From Halobacillus litoralis (lineage in GTDB: Bacteria > Bacillota > Bacilli > Bacillales > Halobacillaceae): DNA of 64,000 bases. The stretch lies in contig NZ_JAIVKN010000002.1 in assembly GCF_020524025.1 (NCBI RefSeq), forward strand, positions 558,001-622,000. Direction: 5' to 3'. Shown piece after piece: positions 31,387-42,475 of the stretch. Under the pieces are notes generated by a model that did no database searches, had not been told where the DNA came from, and saw only the letters and a list, made by a program, of their open reading frames with translations. The first letter of the stretch is position 1. The number at the start of each line of letters is the position of its first letter. Made by a program: the position numbers and the translations under genes.

Positions 31387-32250
31387 TTACGCTTTTTGAG
31401 AAGAACCGAATTCACGCATCTTACCAATAACGGTTTCTTTGATTGCGTCGCGTCCAGGTCCTAGGTATTTACGTGGGTCATACTGTTCCGGCTGTTCAGC
31501 AAGAACTTCACGCACGGCTTTACCTTGAGCGATTTGGTTTTCAGTGTTTACGTTAATCTTAGCAGTACCGAAAGAAATAGCTTTCTTGATATCTGCAGTA
31601 GGGATTCCTGTACCACCGTGAAGAACAAGAGGCTTGTCTACAAGTCCCATAATTTCTTCCATGCGGTCAAAGCCAAGGTTAGGCTCGCCTTTGTAAGGGC
31701 CGTGTACAGAACCAAGTGCAGGTGCAAATACGTCAACGTTTGTTTCGTCAACCAGCTGTTTACACTCAGATGGAATTGCATATGCAGCTTCTGCATCGTC
31801 AACGATCAAGTCGTCTTCTTGTCCACCAACACGGCCAAGTTCTGCTTCTACAGAAACACCATGGATGTGAGCAAGCTCAACAACTTTTTTCGTTACAGCG
31901 ATGTTTTCTTCCAATGGATCATGAGAAGCATCGATCATTACAGACGTGAAACCTGCGTGGATCGCTTCCGCACATTTTTGGAAGCTGGAACCGTGGTCCA
32001 GGTGAATCGCTACTGGTACTGTTGTACCGTAAGATTTCATAAGTGCTTTAACCATGTCTACGACAACGTTGAAACCACCCATGTAACGTCCAGCACCTTC
32101 AGATACACCAAGGATTACCGGGGATTGCTCTTCTTCAGCAGCCTGAAGAATGGCTTGAGCATATTCTAAGTTATTAAGGTTGAACTGTCCTACACCGTAG
32201 CGTTCTTCCTTAGCTTTTTCTAGCATTTCTTTCATTGATACTAATGGCAT
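31387..32250 (-). CDS. fbaA: Class II fructose-1,6-bisphosphate aldolase
   Basis: The zinc-dependent glycolytic aldolase. Seen: [11 protein letters not shown] (zinc His and catalytic Asp), [30 protein letters not shown] and LHGGTGIP with zinc His, then [11 protein letters not shown]. 287 aa. ATG 32250 with AAAGGAGG upstream. It lies between spo0F and fsa, as in B. subtilis. Confidence 0.97.
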   Translation of the reverse strand: MPLVSMKEMLEKAKEERYGVGQFNLNNLEYAQAILQAAEEEQSPVILGVSEGAGRYMGGFNVVVDMVKALMKSYGTTVPVAIHLDHGSSFQKCAEAIHAGFTSVMIDASHDPLEENIAVTKKVVELAHIHGVSVEAELGRVGGQEDDLIVDDAEAAYAIPSECKQLVDETNVDVFAPALGSVHGPYKGEPNLGFDRMEEIMGLVDKPLVLHGGTGIPTADIKKAISFGTAKINVNTENQIAQGKAVREVLAEQPEQYDPRKYLGPGRDAIKETVIGKMREFGSSQKA

Positions 32251-32409
32251 GAAAGATATCCTCCTTTAGGTAAACGATCTATTCCTATTTACAAGCATGT
32301 TTCCATAAGAAAACACACCATGTATTTTGGTCACAGTAATAGAATACCAATACCCTTCTTATGGTGCAACATCAGGAGAATTATATAACGCTTACATTAA
32401 AAAAAAAAG

Positions 32410-32781
32410 TCATGAACTGCTATGAACGAGTGTCCCAACAACCAAATCTTTCAAATTTTGGATGTCAAATGGTTTAGTTATGATATCTGTTACAAAAGGA
32501 AAGTCAACTTCTTGCTGAATCGATTCTTTCGATTCCCCTGTAATAATAATCACAGGTGAATGGAAGTCGATATTCTCTAAGTACAATAATACATCTTTCC
32601 CGTGCATGACCGGCAGATTGTAATCCATTATAATCAGGTCCGGACTAAGTTCCTCAACCAGGTCGCAAGCTTCTCTTCCGGTTTTAGCACAAATGGTTTC
32701 GCAGCCTTCCATTTTGAGTATCTCTTCTAATAGAAGGCGGATTCCTGGCTGATCATCCACAATTAGGATCCTATTCGTCAT
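32410..32781 (-). CDS. spo0F: Spo0F, phosphorelay response regulator
   Basis: A stand-alone receiver that passes phosphate from sporulation kinases to Spo0B. Seen: acid pocket Asp9-Asp10 (VDDQPGIR), phospho-acceptor Asp53 (IMDYNLP), Thr81 (IIITGES) and Lys103 (ITKPFDI); 123 aa with no output domain. The VDDQxGIRxLL and KPFDI blocks match Spo0F, as does the position between fba and pyrG. The loop differs from B. subtilis: Tyr13 is replaced by Pro, and the Asp loop reads DYNLPVMHG. ATG with AGGGAG upstream. Confidence 0.93.
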   Translation of the reverse strand: MTNRILIVDDQPGIRLLLEEILKMEGCETICAKTGREACDLVEELSPDLIIMDYNLPVMHGKDVLLYLENIDFHSPVIIITGESKESIQQEVDFPFVTDIITKPFDIQNLKDLVVGTLVHSSS

Positions 32782-33087
32782 GATTTCTCCCTGCCTTTCC
32801 TTATTTTAATCCTGATTCCCTCTTTCATCTTCTATAGCTACTTTCTAGAGCTTCCGCTTCTTTTCCTGCGCACGTACGTTCTGTTTGTCAAAATATCTGT
32901 ACTTTCTTATTCGGGCCATGCTCTTATGTATGTTCTATAAACGGCATTCCTTCATTATAGGGATTAAACATATCTTTGTTAGAGCATCGTGTTGATGACA
33001 TTCTGATTATCATATAAAGTCAGGCATGGACGCCAGCCAGACAAAAAAAGGCGATGTCCATCATGCACGACATCGCCTCTTTCTCCT
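32782..33087. promoter_or_regulatory. spo0F upstream region with possible 0A box and sigma-H-like site
   Basis: TTTGTCAAA at 32884-32892 matches the relaxed Spo0A box TTTGTCRAA. On the minus strand downstream of it, CAGGAAAA followed about 15 nt later by AGAAAG resembles sigma-H (AGGANNT...GAAT) with mismatches. The remainder holds the pyrG terminator at its right end and nothing else I recognise. Confidence 0.35.
33042..33078 (-). terminator. pyrG terminator
   Basis: A perfect 10-bp stem AGGCGATGTC/GACATCGCCT (33049-33058 with 33069-33078) followed by T7 on the minus strand. Confidence 0.88.
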
Positions 33088-34719
<1,632 letters not shown>

Positions 34720-34771
34720 TCATTAGTTATTTACTAAAGAATTAATTTGATAAGGGGTTATAAAAACAAAA

Positions 34772-34839
34772 GTGCAAGCGGCATGGATGCTGAACTTACA
34801 ACATAAAGTCACTGTTCAGTCACACACTCCGCTTGGCAC
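34772..34839 (-). terminator. Second hairpin with U-run in the pyrG leader
   Basis: Outer arms GTGCAAGCGG (34772-34781) and CCGCTTGGCAC (34829-34839) pair with one bulge, CTGAAC/GTTCAG forms an inner stem, and TTTTGTTTTT follows on the minus strand. It lies between the first attenuator and the pyrG start. Confidence 0.55.
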
Positions 34840-34856
34840 GTTTCGTAAAAAACAAA

Positions 34857-34928
34857 AAACGCTCCCCGTGTACGGGGAGCGTTTGGAATTCCGTTCAAGG
34901 AAATTAAAGAGCCCAAATAAAATTCTAC
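34857..34928 (-). promoter_or_regulatory. pyrG leader: GGGCUC transcript start and attenuator hairpin
   Basis: Seven bases after the -10 TAGAAT (34923-34928) the minus strand reads GGGCTC (34914 to 34909). About 25 nt further a perfect 13-bp hairpin (34857-34869 with 34872-34884) has a CTCCCC-bearing 5' arm and T6 after it. This is the layout of B. subtilis pyrG, where low CTP causes extra G's at the 5' end to pair with the C-rich arm and block termination. It also ends rpoE transcripts. Confidence 0.8.
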
Positions 34929-34951
34929 TTATATGACTTTTAAAAGTCAAC
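34923..34951 (-). promoter_or_regulatory. Sigma-A promoter of pyrG
   Basis: TTGACT (34946-34951) and TAGAAT (34923-34928) on the minus strand with a 17-bp spacer, immediately after the rpoE stop. Confidence 0.8.
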
Positions 34952-34954
34952 ACA

Positions 34955-35503
34955 TTATTTTTCTTCTTCTTCGTCATCTCCGATAAAGCTGATGTCATCC
35001 TCGACGATTTCCTCTTCTTCCTCATCCAGGTCATCATCTTCATAATCCCCTTCAAAGTCATCATCATCGTCGTCATCAAGATCAAGATCTTCATCTGTCA
35101 ATTCAAGATCTTCTTCAAGGTCTTCTTCTTCATCATCATATTCTGAAATACCCAATTCATCTTCAAGAAGCTTGGAAGGTTTTTTCTTCTTCTTCTTCTT
35201 TTTCTTTTTACGCTTTTGTGGAAGATTAGCGATTTCTTCTTCCATCTGTTCTACTGGATACCAGCGCTTCAATCCCCAGCGGTTTGTACCGATTGTCATA
35301 AATTGACCATCAATATTCATATCTGTGTAGAATTGTGCGATATACTGTTCTTTTTGTGCTTCAGTAAAACCTTTCATGGCAGCAATGCGGTTAAAGATTT
35401 CATTGAAGTCGATCGCTTCACGCTCTTCTTCTAATATAATAGTAGCCAGTTCAATCATGGAAATTTCTTCGATTTGTTGTTTGCTGAGTTCTTTTAAGCT
35501 CAC
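34955..35503 (-). CDS. rpoE: RNA polymerase delta subunit
   Basis: Delta binds RNA polymerase, aids recycling and displaces bound RNA. Seen: N-terminal winged HARE-HTH domain (residues 1-85: MIELATIILEEEREAIDFNEI, YTDMNIDGQFMTIG, WGLKRWYP), an unusually long lysine tract (residues about 97-108), then a C-terminus of about 70 residues that is nearly all Asp/Glu. 182 aa. The start is GTG 35503 after AAAGGAG. It is directly upstream of pyrG. Confidence 0.96.
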   Translation of the reverse strand: MSLKELSKQQIEEISMIELATIILEEEREAIDFNEIFNRIAAMKGFTEAQKEQYIAQFYTDMNIDGQFMTIGTNRWGLKRWYPVEQMEEEIANLPQKRKKKKKKKKKKPSKLLEDELGISEYDDEEEDLEEDLELTDEDLDLDDDDDDDFEGDYEDDDLDEEEEEIVEDDISFIGDDEEEEK

Positions 35504-35707
35504 GGTCCAGCACTCCTTTATATAGACAAAATAGAATTAATGACCTCATGGGCATACGAATCACATTTAATCATACCATCCATTATATGAGTTGACTGAT
35601 CAAAAATCAAATAGAGTCTGGCCCTTCTTTCATTATCTTTTTATCCAAACCTACATGAAAATAAACGTTCGATATAAAATAAGAGATACAGGTTAATCTT
35701 TGTGTTA

Positions 35708-35735
35708 TTGACATTTTACTTTAAAATAATAATTA
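35708..35735 (+). promoter_or_regulatory. Promoter of the small membrane protein gene
   Basis: TTGACA at 35708-35713 and TAATTA at 35730-35735 with a 16-bp spacer, 30 bp upstream of the start codon. Confidence 0.55.
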
Positions 35736-35765
35736 GAAAAGCTTGAGATTAAAAGGAGGCGCATG

Positions 35766-36083
35766 ATGGAAAACCGGCCGTTCAACTGGGTTGCTACAAT
35801 CATTGCAGCAATTGCGGTAATCATCTGGCTGTACTCCAGCTATGGGATGATTCATTCCAAACATATGGAGGAAGCTGAGATTACCACCAAAACACATAAT
35901 GATGATGGATACTTTATCACAGTCGAGGACCAAAAAGTACACGTGAAAGACACCAGCACCTGGATGCTCCTGAAAGAGGGAGAGAAATACAACATTACGT
36001 ACGAATGGTATGGAATGAAGAAGCCATACGTTACGAATGTAAACCAGTCCCACGATGAAGACCAGATCGGTGGAGGTCACTAA
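35766..36083 (+). CDS. Small membrane-anchored protein of unknown function
   Basis: Not recognised as a named family. Seen: 105 residues with one N-terminal membrane helix (WVATIIAAIAVIIWLYSSYGM) and a soluble, charged domain of about 70 residues outside or inside the cell, ending in acidic/His-rich DEDQIGGGH. The pattern YFITVEDQKVHVKDTSTWMLL to YNITYEWYGMKKPYV suggests a small beta-barrel. ATG 35766 is 6 nt after AGGAGG; ATG 35763 is only 3 nt away. It has its own promoter and terminator and is convergent with icmF. Confidence 0.8.
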   Translation: MENRPFNWVATIIAAIAVIIWLYSSYGMIHSKHMEEAEITTKTHNDDGYFITVEDQKVHVKDTSTWMLLKEGEKYNITYEWYGMKKPYVTNVNQSHDEDQIGGGH

Positions 36084-36086
36084 TTT

Positions 36087-36117
36087 AAATCCCCCTGCTA
36101 TTACAGCAGGGGGATTT
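36087..36117 (+). terminator. Terminator of the small membrane protein gene
   Basis: A perfect 13-bp stem (36087-36099 with 36105-36117) with CCCCCTGCT arms and T4, 4 bp past the stop. Confidence 0.88.
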
Positions 36118-36130
36118 TGTTGATCGTTAA

Positions 36131-36436
36131 GGACACCTGTCATTCTTATGCTTGTCGTGTCTTTCAGGGTGTTACGCACTTCTTTCTTTGTCCAGTTCCT
36201 GCGCCTAGCCCCTCGAGGTCTTAAGTCCGGCAGGTTCGTGAAAAAAAGCGCTTCACGTTCCTGCCGTTCTTAAGCTTGTCGGGGCTGAGCAAGGCGCATA
36301 CACATTTCTTTCTTGTCCAGCTTCAACACCCAGACACTCGAGTCATAAGCCGCTGACATTCGTAAGGAAGACCACCTTACTGCTGTCTTCGACTTATGCT
36401 TGTCGTGTCTTTCAGGGTGTTTACGCACTTCTTTCC
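36131..36436. repeat. Array of 2.5 hairpin repeat units (GTCCAG...CACTTCTTTC type)
   Basis: A 3' half unit (36131-36186) is followed by two whole units (about 36187-36310 and 36311-36436). Each begins TTGTCCAG and ends near ACTTCTTTC. Unit A pairs 36201-36225 with 36269-36297, and unit B pairs 36325-36349 with 36393-36421; the two stems differ in sequence but stay complementary within each unit. It fills the gap between two convergent genes. This type of intergenic repeat is common in Bacillaceae genomes; its role is unknown. Confidence 0.8.
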
Positions 36437-39400
36437 TACATATTCCTTCTATATTGTCCTCCGACTTGATAGAGGGCGTTTGTGATTTGGCCGAGGCTTG
36501 CGACTTTTACGGTTTCCATAAGTTCCGCAAAAATATTGCCTCCGCCTGCGGCTGTTTTCTTTAAGCGGTCAAGCGCTTGTTCAACTTCACTCTCGTGAGT
36601 GTTCTGGAATTTACGCAATTCGGTAATTTGATGTTCTTTTTCTTCTTTAGACGCACGTGCAAGCTCCATGGAGTCAATATCCTCTTCCGATGGCGGATTA
36701 GGATTCAAATACGTATTCACACCGATAATTGGCAGATCTCCGGAATGCTTCTTCCCTTCATAATACAACGATTCTTCCTGGATTTTGCCACGCTGGTACT
36801 GCCTCTCCATTGCGCCCAGTACTCCGCCGCGGTCGTTGATCCGTTCAAACTCTTGAAGCACAGCTTCTTCCACAAGATCTGTAAGTTCTCGAATAATATA
36901 GGAACCCTGCAGGGAATTTTCGTTTTTAGTTAAACCAAATTCCTTACTGATGATCATCTGGATTGCCATAGCGCGCCGCACGGATTCTTCTGTAGGCGTT
37001 GTAATGGCTTCATCATAGGAGTTTGTATGAAGAGAATTACAATTATCCTGAATAGCGATTAAGGCTTGAAGCGTTGTGCGTATATCGTTAAAGTCAATTT
37101 CCTGAGCGTGAAGAGAACGCCCGGATGTTTGAATATGGTATTTCAACTTTTGACTCCGCTCACCTGCACCATACTTATCACGCATAACAATTGCCCAGAT
37201 TCGTCTGGCTACACGGCCGAGTACCGTGTATTCCGCATCAAGTCCATTAGAGAAGAAGAAAGATAGATTAGGCGCGAATTTATCAATATCCATCCCTCTG
37301 CTCAAGTAGTACTCTACATACGTAAAACCATTGGCAAGTGTAAAAGCAAGCTGAGTAATAGGGTTAGCGCCTGCCTCAGCGATATGGTAGCCGGAGATGG
37401 AGACAGAATAATAATTACGAACTTCGTGATCAATGAAGTATTGTTGAATATCCCCCATCATTCTCAACGCAAATTCTGTAGAAAAGATGCAGGTGTTCTG
37501 TCCTTGGTCTTCTTTTAGAATATCCGCCTGAACAGTACCACGAACAACATGGATCGTATCTTCTTTAATTTTAGCTGCTTCTTCATTATTCGGTTCACGA
37601 CCATTTTCTTCTTTGAACTTTTCTATCTGCTGATCAACAGCCGTATTAAAGAACATAGCAAGAATAATTGGTGCCGGGCCATTAATGGTCATCGATACGG
37701 AAGTCGTTGGATCGACGAGGTCAAATCCTTCATACAATTTCTTCATATCCTGGAGGGTGCAGATATTTACGCCGCTCTCGCCCACTTTCCCGTAAATATC
37801 CGGACGTTCATCCGGATCTTCACCATATAATGTCACTGAGTCAAAAGCCGTACTCAGACGTTTCGCATCATCACCTTCGGATAAGTAATGAAAACGCCTA
37901 TTTGTCCGCTCTGGAGTCCCTTCTCCCGCAAATTGTCTTTTCGGATCTTCTCCCTTTCGTTTAAAAGGAAATACCCCTGCTGTGAATGGAAAAGCACCCG
38001 GAACATTTTCGCGGCGCAGCCATGATAATCGATCCCCCCAATCCGTGTAATCCGGGAGGGCAACCTTTGGAATCTTTGTGCCGCTTAAACTCTCTACCGT
38101 TAAGTCCATTGTAATTTCTTTGTCTCTTACTTTATACGTGTAGGTATCCCCGCTGTATCTTTCGTGAAGGTCTTCCCAATCGTCGAGCTTCGCTTTATTG
38201 TCGCGATCTAAAGTAAGCTCAAAATCCTGAATCCGCTGGAGAAGCTCTTCTTTTGTGTCCTTCTCCTCTAATAAATCAACCGTACCTTTTAATTGGTACA
38301 ATTTCCGGGCTTTGTCCGATTGATCGTTTGTATCTTTGTGATAGTCCCTCACGGATTTTGCAATATCTCGAAGATACTGTTTCCGTTCATTAGGTATAAT
38401 CACATTTTGTTTTTCCACTTTATCCTCAACAGAAAAAGATGTCTCTTCTTCCCAATCAAATTTTTGATTCAATGTATTGATAAGAGCCGCAAAAAGAGTA
38501 TTCATCCCAGGATCATTGAATTGACTCGCAATCGTCCCATAAACAGGGAACTTACGATCATCCTCATGAAAAAGCATATGACTCCGCTGATACTGTTTTT
38601 TCACTTGATTTAATGCATCTTCTGACCCTTTCTGCTCAAATTTATTTATGACAATAAAATCAGCAAAATCAATCATATCAATTTTCTCAAGTTGTGAAGG
38701 GGCTCCAAATTCAGCCGTCATTACATACATAGAGAGATCCGTTACGTCTGTAATTGCTGCGTCTCCCTGCCCGATCCCACTTGTCTCTACTATAATAAGG
38801 TCCACACCGGCCGCTTTCACAACCTGAATGGATTCTTCTAAAGCTGTCGACAATTCCGAGCGTGCTTCTCTGGTAGCTAAGGACCGCATATAAACCCTCG
38901 GATTAAAGATTGCATTCATCCGAATACGATCACCCAGTAAAGCTCCACCTGTTTTCTTTTTTGTAGGATCCACAGAAAGAATGGCTACCTTTTTATCAGG
39001 GACTTCATTGATAAAGCGACGAATCAGCTCATCTGTCAAAGAACTTTTTCCGGCGCCTCCCGTACCGGTAATTCCAAGTACAGGGATCTCTTTCTCCAGA
39101 CTTTTTTCAACTGCGGTTTCAAAAGCAGCAACAGCTTCTCTTTCCTGTTTCGGCGTATTCTCCACATACGTAATGAACCTCGCCATTGCTTGATGACTGC
39201 CATCTGCCAGGTCCTTTACTCCTTGTTCTACATTCAGCGGGGGAAGAAAATCACATTCCTCTATCATGGAATTAATCATGCCCTGCAGGCCGAGGGACCG
39301 TCCATCTTCAGGAGAGAATACACGAGCAACTCCATATTCGTGAAGTTCTTTAATCTCTCTTGGTATGATGACACCTCCGCCCCCTCCATAGACTCGGATG

Positions 39401-39681
39401 TGTCCGGCTCCCCTTTGATTCAACAGGTCTACCATGTATTTGAAGTATTCAACATGGCCTCCTTGATAGGAAGATATAGCGATCCCCTGAACATCCTCCT
39501 GAATAGCTGCATTTACAACCTCTTCAACAGAACGATTATGTCCCAGGTGAATAACCTCTGCTCCTGTTGATTGTAGTATCCGTCTCATAATATTAATAGA
39601 AGCATCATGTCCGTCAAAAAGACTGGAAGCCGTTACGAATCGGACAGGGTTTTTAGGCTTATAGATTGTCGGTTGTTCCAT
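36436..39681 (-). CDS. icmF: Fused isobutyryl-CoA mutase IcmF
   Basis: A B12-dependent acyl-CoA mutase that interconverts isobutyryl-CoA and butyryl-CoA (and sometimes pivalyl or isovaleryl forms). Seen in order: B12-binding domain (residues about 15-150, DGHDAS in place of DxHxxG, and GGGGGVI), the MeaI-type GTPase (about 200-415, P-loop [20 protein letters not shown]), and the mutase barrel (about 530-1081, with [22 protein letters not shown]). 1081 aa. ATG 39681 follows AAAGGA. It closes a fatty/branched-acid operon. Confidence 0.95.
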   Translation of the reverse strand: MEQPTIYKPKNPVRFVTASSLFDGHDASINIMRRILQSTGAEVIHLGHNRSVEEVVNAAIQEDVQGIAISSYQGGHVEYFKYMVDLLNQRGAGHIRVYGGGGGVIIPREIKELHEYGVARVFSPEDGRSLGLQGMINSMIEECDFLPPLNVEQGVKDLADGSHQAMARFITYVENTPKQEREAVAAFETAVEKSLEKEIPVLGITGTGGAGKSSLTDELIRRFINEVPDKKVAILSVDPTKKKTGGALLGDRIRMNAIFNPRVYMRSLATREARSELSTALEESIQVVKAAGVDLIIVETSGIGQGDAAITDVTDLSMYVMTAEFGAPSQLEKIDMIDFADFIVINKFEQKGSEDALNQVKKQYQRSHMLFHEDDRKFPVYGTIASQFNDPGMNTLFAALINTLNQKFDWEEETSFSVEDKVEKQNVIIPNERKQYLRDIAKSVRDYHKDTNDQSDKARKLYQLKGTVDLLEEKDTKEELLQRIQDFELTLDRDNKAKLDDWEDLHERYSGDTYTYKVRDKEITMDLTVESLSGTKIPKVALPDYTDWGDRLSWLRRENVPGAFPFTAGVFPFKRKGEDPKRQFAGEGTPERTNRRFHYLSEGDDAKRLSTAFDSVTLYGEDPDERPDIYGKVGESGVNICTLQDMKKLYEGFDLVDPTTSVSMTINGPAPIILAMFFNTAVDQQIEKFKEENGREPNNEEAAKIKEDTIHVVRGTVQADILKEDQGQNTCIFSTEFALRMMGDIQQYFIDHEVRNYYSVSISGYHIAEAGANPITQLAFTLANGFTYVEYYLSRGMDIDKFAPNLSFFFSNGLDAEYTVLGRVARRIWAIVMRDKYGAGERSQKLKYHIQTSGRSLHAQEIDFNDIRTTLQALIAIQDNCNSLHTNSYDEAITTPTEESVRRAMAIQMIISKEFGLTKNENSLQGSYIIRELTDLVEEAVLQEFERINDRGGVLGAMERQYQRGKIQEESLYYEGKKHSGDLPIIGVNTYLNPNPPSEEDIDSMELARASKEEKEHQITELRKFQNTHESEVEQALDRLKKTAAGGGNIFAELMETVKVASLGQITNALYQVGGQYRRNM

Positions 39682-39703
39682 CCCCAACCATCCTTTCCAC
39701 TCT

Positions 39704-39717
39704 TGGTAGCGTTTACA
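39704..39717. promoter_or_regulatory. Weak cre-like site before icmF
   Basis: TGGTAGCGTTTACA matches the catabolite-responsive element TGWAANCGNTNWCA with two mismatches, just upstream of the icmF ribosome site. Confidence 0.3.
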
Positions 39718-39731
39718 TAAAAATGAAATGT

Positions 39732-40355
39732 TTATACTTGGGTTTTATTATTAAGTCCGTTCATCAACAATAGAATCTGGGTATCTGCATACGTATCAAT
39801 TGTAAAGGAGCGGTGGAGAATCCAGCGGCGGAAGCCCCACATCTGCCCTTGAACGAAGATATTGTTCGCAATCAGTTTTACTTCTGCCTCTGACCTTTTC
39901 TCAGGCAGACTATTCATAATGACCTGCTCAAGCATGGAAACCATCTCCCGCTCCTTCTGCAGGACATACTCCTGAGCATCACGAGAGAGGGATTTGACCT
40001 CCTGATACATGACCAATACCTCATTCTGCATGTCATCCATCAATTGAAAATAAGACCGGATGGCATCAATCAAACTGTCTATACTCGTTTGATTAGGATC
40101 AATGGAATCTTCCATCCTTACTTTCACTCGTTGATAAATGGAATCACATACAAGAAAGAGGACATCTTCTTTTTTCCGAATATACTCATAAAGCGTCCCG
40201 ATACTAAATCCGGATGCTTTTGCTATCTCACGAGTTGTGGTTTTGTGGAATCCTTTTTCCATAAAGAGGGTAACGGCCCCTTTAACCATTTGATTTCTCC
40301 GCTTAGATACGAGTGCTTCATCTTTGATCGTTGAGGGTACCTGCCTGTCGCTCAT
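39732..40355 (-). CDS. TetR/AcrR-family regulator
   Basis: A DNA-binding repressor of about 207 residues. Seen: N-terminal HTH (residues about 20-66: [37 protein letters not shown], given here as its two halves, ending [12 protein letters not shown]) and an all-helical ligand domain. It lies between meaB and icmF, so it probably senses an acyl-CoA and controls this operon. The ATG 40355 shares a base with the meaB stop; ATG 40358 is an alternative. Confidence 0.88.
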   Translation of the reverse strand: MSDRQVPSTIKDEALVSKRRNQMVKGAVTLFMEKGFHKTTTREIAKASGFSIGTLYEYIRKKEDVLFLVCDSIYQRVKVRMEDSIDPNQTSIDSLIDAIRSYFQLMDDMQNEVLVMYQEVKSLSRDAQEYVLQKEREMVSMLEQVIMNSLPEKRSEAEVKLIANNIFVQGQMWGFRRWILHRSFTIDTYADTQILLLMNGLNNKTQV

Positions 40356-41296
40356 CATCCCCCACCCTTTCTCATCCACTCTTGAAACCAAGAATGAGCC
40401 AGCTGATAAGGATCAGCATCTGGATTACGGAAGACCTCCAACTTTTGGTCGTCCTCTTCGATCTTGGTTTTAACCTCCCGCCAAATTTCCTCGCGGATCA
40501 AATCATAAACTTCTAACTTTAATTGCTGTTTCCTCTTCTCTACCCCTTGGTCTGTGCGGTATAAAAAAGATTGGTGTTCCTCCATTTTCGCCCAAAGATC
40601 GCTCATTCCTTTGGATTCTGTCGATACAGTTTGAACAATCGGAGGCTCCCATCCTTTGGGCTGCACAATCATCATGAATTCTTCCAGGGTGGACTTCAAT
40701 TTACCTACCCCGGGCAGATCGGCTTTGTTAATAATGAAAAGGTCAGCAATTTCCATAATACCGGCCTTAAAGATCTGCAGAACATCTCCACTGTTTGGAG
40801 TCAGCACAAGCCCAGTCGTATCCACCACTTTCATGATGTCCAGTTCCGACTGTCCGACACCGACCGTTTCGACGAGAACGACATCAAAACCATACGCATC
40901 ACATACGCGGATGCTGTCCTTTGTTGCCCGGGCAAGTCCCCCGAGACTTCCTCTTGTCGCCATGCTTCTAATGAAGATTCCAGGGTCAAGGAAATGTTGA
41001 TTCATTCTGGTCCGGTCTCCTAATAAGGCGCCTCCGCTGAACGGACTTGTGGGGTCAACAGCAATGACGGCTACCGTCAGATCCTGCTGTCTTAAATAAG
41101 TCAACAGTCTGTTGATCAACGAACTTTTCCCCGCTCCGGGTGATCCCGTAATCCCTATATAATGGGCTTGTTTCTGGATGGAAAAAATATCACTCATCAG
41201 TGAAAGTTTTGCATCATCCTCGTTCTCAATCAGTGTGATGGCCCGGGCGAGCGCACGCATATCCTGTTTTTGAATTCTTTCAGCGAGTGGATGCAT
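40355..41296 (-). CDS. meaB: MeaB/ArgK-type GTPase chaperone
   Basis: A G3E GTPase that protects and reloads B12 on acyl-CoA mutases. Seen: P-loop [49 protein letters not shown] (switch/Walker B) and NKADLPG; 313 aa. IcmF already has its own fused GTPase, and no separate mutase is in the window, so this copy may serve another mutase or load IcmF itself. The start ATG 41296 follows AAAGGTG. Confidence 0.93.
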   Translation of the reverse strand: MHPLAERIQKQDMRALARAITLIENEDDAKLSLMSDIFSIQKQAHYIGITGSPGAGKSSLINRLLTYLRQQDLTVAVIAVDPTSPFSGGALLGDRTRMNQHFLDPGIFIRSMATRGSLGGLARATKDSIRVCDAYGFDVVLVETVGVGQSELDIMKVVDTTGLVLTPNSGDVLQIFKAGIMEIADLFIINKADLPGVGKLKSTLEEFMMIVQPKGWEPPIVQTVSTESKGMSDLWAKMEEHQSFLYRTDQGVEKRKQQLKLEVYDLIREEIWREVKTKIEEDDQKLEVFRNPDADPYQLAHSWFQEWMRKGGG

Positions 41297-41323
41297 CCTT
41301 TTGTCACCTTTCCATCCTATCTT

Positions 41324-42463
41324 TTACTTTGTCACCATCCGTCCGATGACGAGCCTCTGAATCTCCTGTGTTCCTTCGTAAATCTGTGTAATTTTAGCAT
41401 CACGCATATACCGTTCTACTGGGTAATCCTTTGTATATCCATAACCACCATGGACCTGGACCGCCTCAGTCGTTACCTTCATAGCTGTATCACCCGCAAA
41501 TAACTTAGCCATTGCAGAAGCTTTAGAGTAAGGGAGCCCCTCTGACTCCAGGTAAGCAGCTTGATAGGTCAGCAGCCTTGAGGCTTCAATTTCTGTAGCC
41601 ATGTCCGCTATTTTGAATGAGATTCCTTGAAGGTTGGCAATCGGTTTTCCAAATTGCTCCCGCTCTTTTGCGTAGGAGGTCGCTTCATCCAAGGCACCTT
41701 GTGCAATTCCTACAGCTTGAGCAGCAATCCCATTACGCCCCCCGTCCAAGGTCATCATAGCAACCTTAAAGCCTTTCCCTTCTTCTCCAAGCAGGTTTTC
41801 TTTAGGGATTTTACAGTCTTCAAAAATTAATTCTGTTGTTGGAGAAGATCTTATTCCGAGCTTCTTCTCTTTTTTCCCTGTTGAGAATCCAGGTGTATCT
41901 TTTTCAACGATGAAAGCGCTGATCCCGCGGTTCCCCTGGTCAGGGTCGGTTTTAGCAAATACCACATATATGTCAGCGACGCCGCCGTTCGTAATCCACA
42001 CTTTATTTCCATTTAGCACATAATGGTCACCCTGTAGTTTTGCCTGTGTTCTCATAGACGAGACGTCACTTCCTGCCCCCGGTTCAGACAAGGCATAGGC
42101 GCCCAGTTTTTCTCCTGAAGCTAACTGAGTGAGGTATTTTTTCTTTTGTTCTTCTGTTCCAAATTTATAAATCGGCCAGCTGGCTAAAGATATATGAGCC
42201 GATAAGGTGACACCTGTTGAAGCACACACACGTGAAAGCTCTTCGACAGCAATAACATAGCTGACAAAATCAGAGCCGATTCCTCCATACTCCTCCGGCC
42301 AGGGAATCCCTGTCAGCCCCAGTTCTGCCATCTTGTCAAAGATCGCACGGTCAAAACGCTCTTCCTCATCCCGCTCTGCAGCTGTTGGTTCTACTTCATT
42401 TTTAGCAAAATCGCGGACCATTCTCCTCAACATTTCCTGTTCTTCTGTTAATGTAAAATTCAT
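41324..42463 (-). CDS. Acyl-CoA dehydrogenase (downstream copy)
   Basis: An FAD enzyme forming the trans-2 double bond of acyl-CoA. Seen: three-domain ACAD fold, [36 protein letters not shown], and the C-terminal [35 protein letters not shown], quoted here in parts (the Glu of YEGT is the usual catalytic base of short-chain/branched forms). 379 aa. It lies 12 bp after a paralogue; different chain lengths are a reasonable guess. Confidence 0.93.
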   Translation of the reverse strand: MNFTLTEEQEMLRRMVRDFAKNEVEPTAAERDEEERFDRAIFDKMAELGLTGIPWPEEYGGIGSDFVSYVIAVEELSRVCASTGVTLSAHISLASWPIYKFGTEEQKKKYLTQLASGEKLGAYALSEPGAGSDVSSMRTQAKLQGDHYVLNGNKVWITNGGVADIYVVFAKTDPDQGNRGISAFIVEKDTPGFSTGKKEKKLGIRSSPTTELIFEDCKIPKENLLGEEGKGFKVAMMTLDGGRNGIAAQAVGIAQGALDEATSYAKEREQFGKPIANLQGISFKIADMATEIEASRLLTYQAAYLESEGLPYSKASAMAKLFAGDTAMKVTTEAVQVHGGYGYTKDYPVERYMRDAKITQIYEGTQEIQRLVIGRMVTK

Positions 42464-42475
42464 ACGCGCATCCTC

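Noticed and set aside
31525-32169. Long open frame on the plus strand opposite fbaA
   Set aside because: It mirrors the codon pattern of fbaA, has no ribosome site, and gives Cys/Arg/Phe-rich nonsense.
35733-36179. Minus-strand open frame over the small membrane protein gene
   Set aside because: The plus-strand gene has a promoter, AGGAGG site and terminator; the opposite frame has none and runs into the repeat array.
36131-36436. CRISPR array
   Set aside because: Units are self-complementary along their whole length, abut each other with no unique spacers, and no cas gene is present.
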